Of a stretch of 64,000 bases of DNA, positions 59,563 to 64,000 are shown piece by piece. Made by a program: the position numbers and the translations under genes. How positions within the stretch are numbered: the first letter of the stretch is position 1; each line of letters starts with the position of its first letter. The DNA is from Termitomyces sp. T153 (taxonomy: Eukaryota > Basidiomycota > Agaricomycetes > Agaricales > Lyophyllaceae), in NCBI GenBank assembly GCA_018296165.2, contig JACKQL020000062.1, positions 186,001-250,000 on the forward strand, in the 5' to 3' direction. Below the pieces are notes generated by a model that had not been told where the DNA came from, did not search any database, and saw only the letters and a list, made by a program, of their open reading frames with translations.

Positions 59563-60513
59563 TGTCAGGTTCCACTGATGATGGGGGCTCAGCTACACTG
59601 GCGAGTCCTTACTAGGCGGACGCAATGTTCTGCGCTTATAACCAAGCATCTGGTATTGACACAGAGGGACTTGCGAGGGGGAGCTAGGGGTGGTCCGAGC
59701 AAGTCTGGAGCAGCTCAGGGGCGTCTAAGATCAAGTATACTCGTCGTTGAATCTGGACGGGTGTCGGAGTAAGTTTGTGGGTGTGCAATTAGAATGTGGG
59801 GTAATCGGAGGCTTTGCGGTTGATGGGGGCGGAGCCGGAGGTTTGACAAGAGATCACCAAGATGTGAAGTGTTCCTGGGCTGAGCGGGAGCAAGGTCCAG
59901 GGTTGTCGTAGGAATGTTCAGGTTGTAGCGCGTGCGTGGAGTTTGTACTGTCATTGGAGATGAAAGGAACTTAGGAAGACAAAGGAACTATACATGGTCA
60001 AGACGAGGCGGAGACGAGGCAAGACAAGACAGAGAACAGAGATAGATTTGAAACTAAAAATAGAGACAGGGACAAGATGAAAGACAAGACATAGGAAACT
60101 GGTAAATGCAATATTAAGACTAAAGTACTAGGGGTTCTTCTACGACTTATATACCTACTACTGGGTGGCTCTGGAGGGCAGAGGAGATGGCGGCAGCTTG
60201 ACGGAACTGCATGGAGTCAACGGTTGTCAGGTGCGATCTTGGAACAGGCCACAGTGACATTCTGATGGGATCAGTTGGAAAGCAGATTGTTCCGGAGTTG
60301 GGGAAAGCCTCGGGAGTCCAGGGGAATTCAGGGAATGCATCAACTGCTGCGGAGAAGGCGTTGGAGTTGATCAAGGAGCTGTCGGGGTCTGCCGAAGAAG
60401 TGTCGGAGTTGTCTGAAGTGGGCATGGAGGGTGGGTGAGGGTTGGGGAGTTTGGTGGAGCATTGAAGGGGGGGGCTGGGGGCAGTGTCAGGGTCTAGGGA
60501 GTGGGTTGTGACA
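59563..60513 (-). repeat. LTR C (5' LTR, minus-oriented)
   Basis: Plus-strand ends TGTCAGGTTCCACTGATG and GTGGGTTGTGACA; 951 bp. The priming site and gag on its left make it the 5' LTR of a minus-strand element. On its right it truncates a plus-strand gag fragment. It shares the word GGCGGACGCAATG and the TTATAACCA region with LTR D, so C and D form one subfamily. TATA box at 60146-60153; R-start block at 60109-60121. Confidence 0.8.
60146..60153 (-). promoter_or_regulatory. LTR C TATA box
   Basis: TATATAAG on the minus strand, 32 nt upstream of AGTCTTAATATTG, a two-base variant of the conserved R-start block. Confidence 0.7.
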
Positions 60514-61378
60514 GTATCGCCTTCAATCATTACACCACACTACTCCAGTTTGACCCCAACAACCCCGTGCTCTCCAATTGGCTTGCTTTCACCCAGGAAT
60601 TCTCAAGTAAGTTCAGCGTCTTTGACACCATAGTGGAGGCAGAGGAAAATCTCTTCAACCTCTGAATGCGCAACAATGAATGCTTCACAACCTTTATTGT
60701 ACAGTTTGAACGGGAAGCCTACGAGACCAGCTGGAACTACAACACTCTCTGATTTTCCCTCCATTGTGCCCTGCCTCAACGAATCAAGGACATCCTTTGC
60801 CTCGCACCCAAGCAAACTACCTCTGATGGGTACAAGGCACTCGTTACCCAGGTCGACCAACGTTACTGGAAAGATCGCAGTGAAAACACAGCGCCCTAGA
60901 CCCCCTGGAATGCCTCTGGTAACACCAACTGGCAGGCCAGAGCAACCAATGGCATTCGGTCCTCAATCCCTGCTAACCCCACCAACTCCACGCCCCACTT
61001 TCTCTCAGGCTAAGGAATTACCAGCACCAACCCACCCCTGGGGCAACGTCTGCCAGCCCAGCTCAACGCCGCCAACCTCCATGAAACTCCAGAACCCCTG
61101 GACACCACCAACCCCAATGACCACGACAACATTCCAGACCCTGCCAATGACCAAGAAGCCTTATGTGCAAACCAGATTTGGAATAGCCTGTGGATCAACG
61201 TGCTGGAGGAAATACAGGAGAAACAATGGAAGGAGGGCATGTGCATCCTATGTGGTGAGCAGGGACACTTTATTCACAGTTGTCCTAAATGACAGGTGAT
61301 GGGACGCGCCATGTGGACAATTGACGGAGAAGACTGTAACTACCAGTTTATGGAAAATGAGTTGGCGGTTTAGGTCTT
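60514..61378 (+). pseudogene. Ty3/gypsy gag fragment with CCHC knuckle
   Basis: Starts abruptly at LTR C with IAFNHYTTLLQFDPNNPVLS, a capsid-like block, then WLAFTQEFSSKFSVFDT and FIVQFEREAYETSWNYNTL and LPQRIKDILCLAPKQ. A single zinc knuckle CILCGEQGHFIHSC (C-x2-C-x4-H-x4-C) lies near 61242-61283. In-frame TGA codons at 60663 and 60750 and a further TGA after the knuckle sit where Arg would fit; one TAA occurs near 61012. Clearly a dead Gag coding region of a Ty3/gypsy element, in the opposite orientation to the LTR C element that cut it. Confidence 0.75.
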
Positions 61379-61443
61379 GAAGACACACTAGATCATGGAC
61401 CAGACCCCGACGTCTTCCCGCCCCAGCCACACTCCTCCGCGCA

Positions 61444-62467
61444 ATGATACTTGCCCTGGACAGCCCCCCAATACACCTCCCCTCCCACTCATCCACCAAC
61501 CTCCTCCTCCACACCACTCTTCCCTTCACCGACAACCCTGTCCCCACCCTAGTCAACAGTGGCACCACCAACAACTTCATCAATGAATCCCTGGCAGCGC
61601 TTGCTCCCCACCCCCTCCAATGCCTCCCCACCCCAATCCCCCTCAAACTTTTTGATGGAAATCCCACCCCAGCGGGAGACATCACACACTGCCTGGAAAC
61701 AACCATGATCTTTGCCAATGTACAACAGCAAGAACTCCGACTACTTATCACAAAATTACACCCCTCCGCCCTCATTGTCTTAGGATTCTCATGGCTCCAT
61801 TCCACCAACCCCTGCGTTGACTGGCCCAGCCTCACCCTCTGCCTTGACCAGGACAACCCCACTGACTCCAGGCTGGTACCTTTCAATGTCTCACCCTCCT
61901 CCAAGAACTCTGAGACCACAATCAACCACTCCTGGACTCCTCCATAGCTCCGCTTTAGATCCACACAGTCGTTCATCATCAATGTCCAACTCAACGACTC
62001 TTCCAAGGTATTCCCTGCCCTTGTTAAGAGCGGCGCCTTCAGCACCTTTGTCAGTAATCAGCTTGGCCTCTGGCGCAACGATCTTGACAAACCCCTCGAG
62101 CTCCAACTCTTTGATGGAAGCCCCACCATGACAAGGATCACTCAATACCACAACAACACCCTCACCCTCAACAATGACCTGCAGTTTTAGGCCTGGCTCC
62201 TTGTCACCCAATTACCTCTGCCAACTCCAATTGTGCTCAGACTCCCGTGGCTGCAAGACGTCAACCCCGACATTGACTGGAAGGACCTCACCATGCAATT
62301 TCCCGGCCCCAAAGCGAGTTTAGCAGCCACCATCCCCCTCCGCCTCCAGTCTATCCCGGACCTCAACGTCTCCCATCCTGCCGCCAGCACCTCCGGAGCA
62401 ACCCAGAGTCCCTCAACCTCCAATGACAACCCCAACAAAGAAGGAGATGCCACTCCACCTTGGTCAC
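61444..62467 (+). pseudogene. Two tandem retropepsin-like domains of the Ty3/gypsy element
   Basis: The first repeat reads VPTLVNSGTTNNFINESLAA, then PIPLKLFDGNPTPAGDITH and HPSALIVLGFSWLHSTNPCV. The second reads FPALVKSGAFSTFVSNQLGL, then PLELQLFDGSPTMTRITQ and TPIVLRLPWLQDVNPDIDW. Each follows the retropepsin order: active-site loop, LFDG segment, ITxx, ILGxxWL, NPxIDW. The catalytic D-S/T-G Asp is replaced by Asn in the first and Lys in the second. Stops at 61945 and near 62188 break the frame. The segment is cut by LTR D at 62468, so reverse transcriptase is absent from the window. Confidence 0.65.
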
Positions 62468-63466
62468 TGTCAGGTTCCGCTGATGACGGGGGCTCAGTAC
62501 ACTGGCGAGTCCTTACTAGGCGGACGCAATGTCCTGCGCTTATAACCAGGCATCTGGAGTTGGAGCGGAGGTGGGGAAAGCTTGCAAGGGGATCCCTAGG
62601 AGGAGCGGCCCGAGCAAGTCCTGAGTGGTCCGGAGGAGTCTAAGACCAAAGGTACTGGTCATGGACCCAGGGTGGGTGTCAGGGTTAGTTAGTGGGCGCA
62701 CAAATAGATTGCAGGGTAGGCAGAGGCTTCTCAGTTGATGGAGGTGGGGTTGGAGCTGGACAGGGGATCACCGGGGCTTGATGGGTTCCAGGGTCGAGCG
62801 GGTAGTGAGGTTTGGAGTTGTCGTTAAGAATGTTCAGGTCGTGGCGCATGCGCGGAGTTCGTACTGATGTAGGGAGCAAGGGAACTTTAGAGGAACAAAG
62901 GAAATATGTACAGTCAAGATGAGATGGAGGCGAGACAAGACTGAGAAAAGATAGATTCAAAACCTAAAAACAGAAATAGAGACGAGACGAGAGACAAAAC
63001 ATAGGAAACCGGTAAATGTAATATCAAGACTAAAGTTTGAGGAGTTATTCTATGACTTATATACCGACTACTGGGTACCTCCGAGGGCGGCGGATATGAT
63101 GGCAGGGGTCGACGGAGCTGTGTGGAGTCAACGGGTGTCAGGTACAATCCAAGGTCGGGCCACGGCGGTATTCTGATGGGATCAGTTGGGGGCACAGCCA
63201 CTCCGGGGACGTCGTGACACTCCGGGACGGGTTGGGTAAACTAGGGTAGGGGGTTGGGGACGTATGACGTGGCCAGGAACAGTGGGGGAAGGTTTCAGGG
63301 GGTGTGTTGATGGCTACGGAGAGGGAGTTGCCGTCGGGGTTTGCCAGAGAAGCGTCAGAGTTATCCAGTGTGGGCGCGAAAGTGTGGGCGGGGTTCAGGG
63401 GAGTTAGATGGGAAATTGGGAGGGGTTGGGAGCAGTGTCTAGGGAGCTAGGGAGCGGGTTGTGACA
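62468..63466 (-). repeat. LTR D (3' LTR, minus-oriented)
   Basis: Plus-strand ends TGTCAGGTTCCGCTGATGAC and GCGGGTTGTGACA; 999 bp. Inserted into the protease-coding fragment on its left. The polypurine tract on its right shows it is the 3' LTR of a minus-strand element that continues beyond the window. TATA box at 63056-63063; R-start block AGTCTTGATATTA at 63019-63031, a perfect match to the priming site complement. Confidence 0.8.
63056..63063 (-). promoter_or_regulatory. LTR D TATA box
   Basis: TATATAAG on the minus strand, again 32 nt from the R-start block. Confidence 0.72.
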
Positions 63467-63480
63467 TCACCCCCCCTTCA
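63467..63480 (-). promoter_or_regulatory. Polypurine tract beside LTR D
   Basis: Minus-strand TGAAGGGGGGGTGA directly before TGTCAC, identical to the tract beside LTR A. Confidence 0.75.
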
Positions 63481-63679
63481 GCGTCGAGACCCTTGAGACG
63501 TGGGGAGCGAGTTGGGGATCAGTAGGGCGTGGGAATCAAAGTTGATCAATATTGATCAAACTGCAGCAAGCAGCGGCAGCGTGGGGAAGGAAGTCGAGGT
63601 GTGGCCGCCGTTTGTCAGGGGCCCCTTCTTAAGTTATTAAAAAGGGTGGACGCACCCGGAAGTCTGCCAGCTTGTTGCA

Positions 63680-64000
63680 ATGTCTTCTTCAGCTTATTCT
63701 CCCACAGCATCTAGGTCACCGTCCCCGCCTTCCCAGCCGTCGTCCTCCGAAGATTCAGAGGGTCACCGAGATTGCTGTTGGGTCGAGGCAATGTACCGTA
63801 GTCGTGAGTGCAGTCCATCCCATATACCCCAGAACACTGATTGTTCCTTTGCAGAGTTGTCCGCGGCCGTAGCTGGTCCCTCAGGGCCACCATCTGGCAC
63901 GGATGCAACGCAGCCACCGGTGGGCGTGGTCACTTCTATGCGCTCCAAGTCTGGCATTTGCTCGGGAGTGGTCCAGCTTGTCCCAGAGGGTTCGAGGGTA
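63680..64000 (+). CDS. Antisense transposon-borne gene, 5' part (homologue of the copy beside LTR A)
   Basis: Starts 213 bp from LTR D, antisense to the element. Exon 1 encodes MSSSAYSPTASRSPSPPSQP and SSSEDSEGHRDCCWVEAMYRS, matching MSSPSYSAASP...AMYQS of the copy beside LTR A. A GT-AG intron at about 63805-63854 is followed by LSAAVAGPSGPPSGTDATQP and VVQLVPEGSRV, open to the window edge. No stop is present, so this copy is better preserved. The cysteine cluster would lie beyond 64000. Function unknown; DNA binding is inferred only from the other copy. Confidence 0.6.
   Translation, partial: MSSSAYSPTASRSPSPPSQPSSSEDSEGHRDCCWVEAMYRSRECSPSHIPQNTDCSFAELSAAVAGPSGPPSGTDATQPPVGVVTSMRSKSGICSGVVQLVPEGSRV

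Noticed and set aside
60514..62467. Gag and protease fragment as the body of the LTR C element
   Set aside because: It is on the opposite strand to LTR C's transcription and begins in mid-capsid, so it is a separate, older element cut by LTR C.

Overview
This window looks like nuclear DNA of a basidiomycete, most likely an Agaricomycete. Almost every gene is cut by many short GT-AG introns of about 45-60 bp. Genes are packed tightly, often head to head, and the proteins are typical fungal ones: the glucan synthase Fks1, an intron-bearing tRNA-Ile, i-AAA protease, Nur1, PNGase A and a single trifunctional C1-THF synthase. The transposon proteins resemble those I associate with Rhizoctonia/Ceratobasidium-type genomes, but that genus guess is weak.

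Bases 1-50,918 are gene-rich and mostly housekeeping. In order they hold: a 3' gene end; tRNA-Ile(UAU); a CCCH/coiled-coil protein; Nur1; a membrane-anchored coiled-coil protein; mitochondrial PheRS; GrpE/Mge1; C1-THF synthase; PNGase A and a broken second copy; a Pmp3-family protein; a C2H2 factor; fructose-1,6-bisphosphatase; a lysine-rich nuclear-type protein; a GCIP-domain protein; the i-AAA protease; Rad3/XPD; a secreted GH5-like protein lacking both catalytic glutamates; a mitochondrial TPR protein; an FAD monooxygenase; dipeptidyl peptidase III; a Ptc7-type phosphatase; an LRR protein; and Fks1. Mitochondrial functions recur (PheRS, Mge1, C1-THF synthase, i-AAA, TPR, Ptc7). They are otherwise independent genes, many sharing short divergent promoters.

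From about 51 kb to the end the window is a decayed transposon nest. A MULE-type transposase remnant is cut by an LTR at 53,611. Four related LTRs follow (A 53,611-54,723 minus; B 57,631-58,889 plus; C 59,563-60,513 minus; D 62,468-63,466 minus). They share TGTCA...TGACA ends, a TATATAAG box, and a conserved 13-nt block exactly 32 nt downstream of that box. The complement of this block lies directly after LTR C, the layout expected for self-priming (Tf1/sushi-like) reverse transcription. Between the LTRs lie gag fragments, a protease region with two retropepsin-like repeats, and, beside LTRs A and D, an antisense gene encoding a Zn2Cys6-like cysteine cluster at a conserved 213-217 bp from the LTR. 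Most premature stops are TGA at positions where Arg (CGA) is plausible, pointing to CpG-to-TpG decay.

The two most unusual observations are the self-priming LTR family with a conserved antisense Zn2Cys6-like gene, and the GH5-like protein that has lost both catalytic residues.
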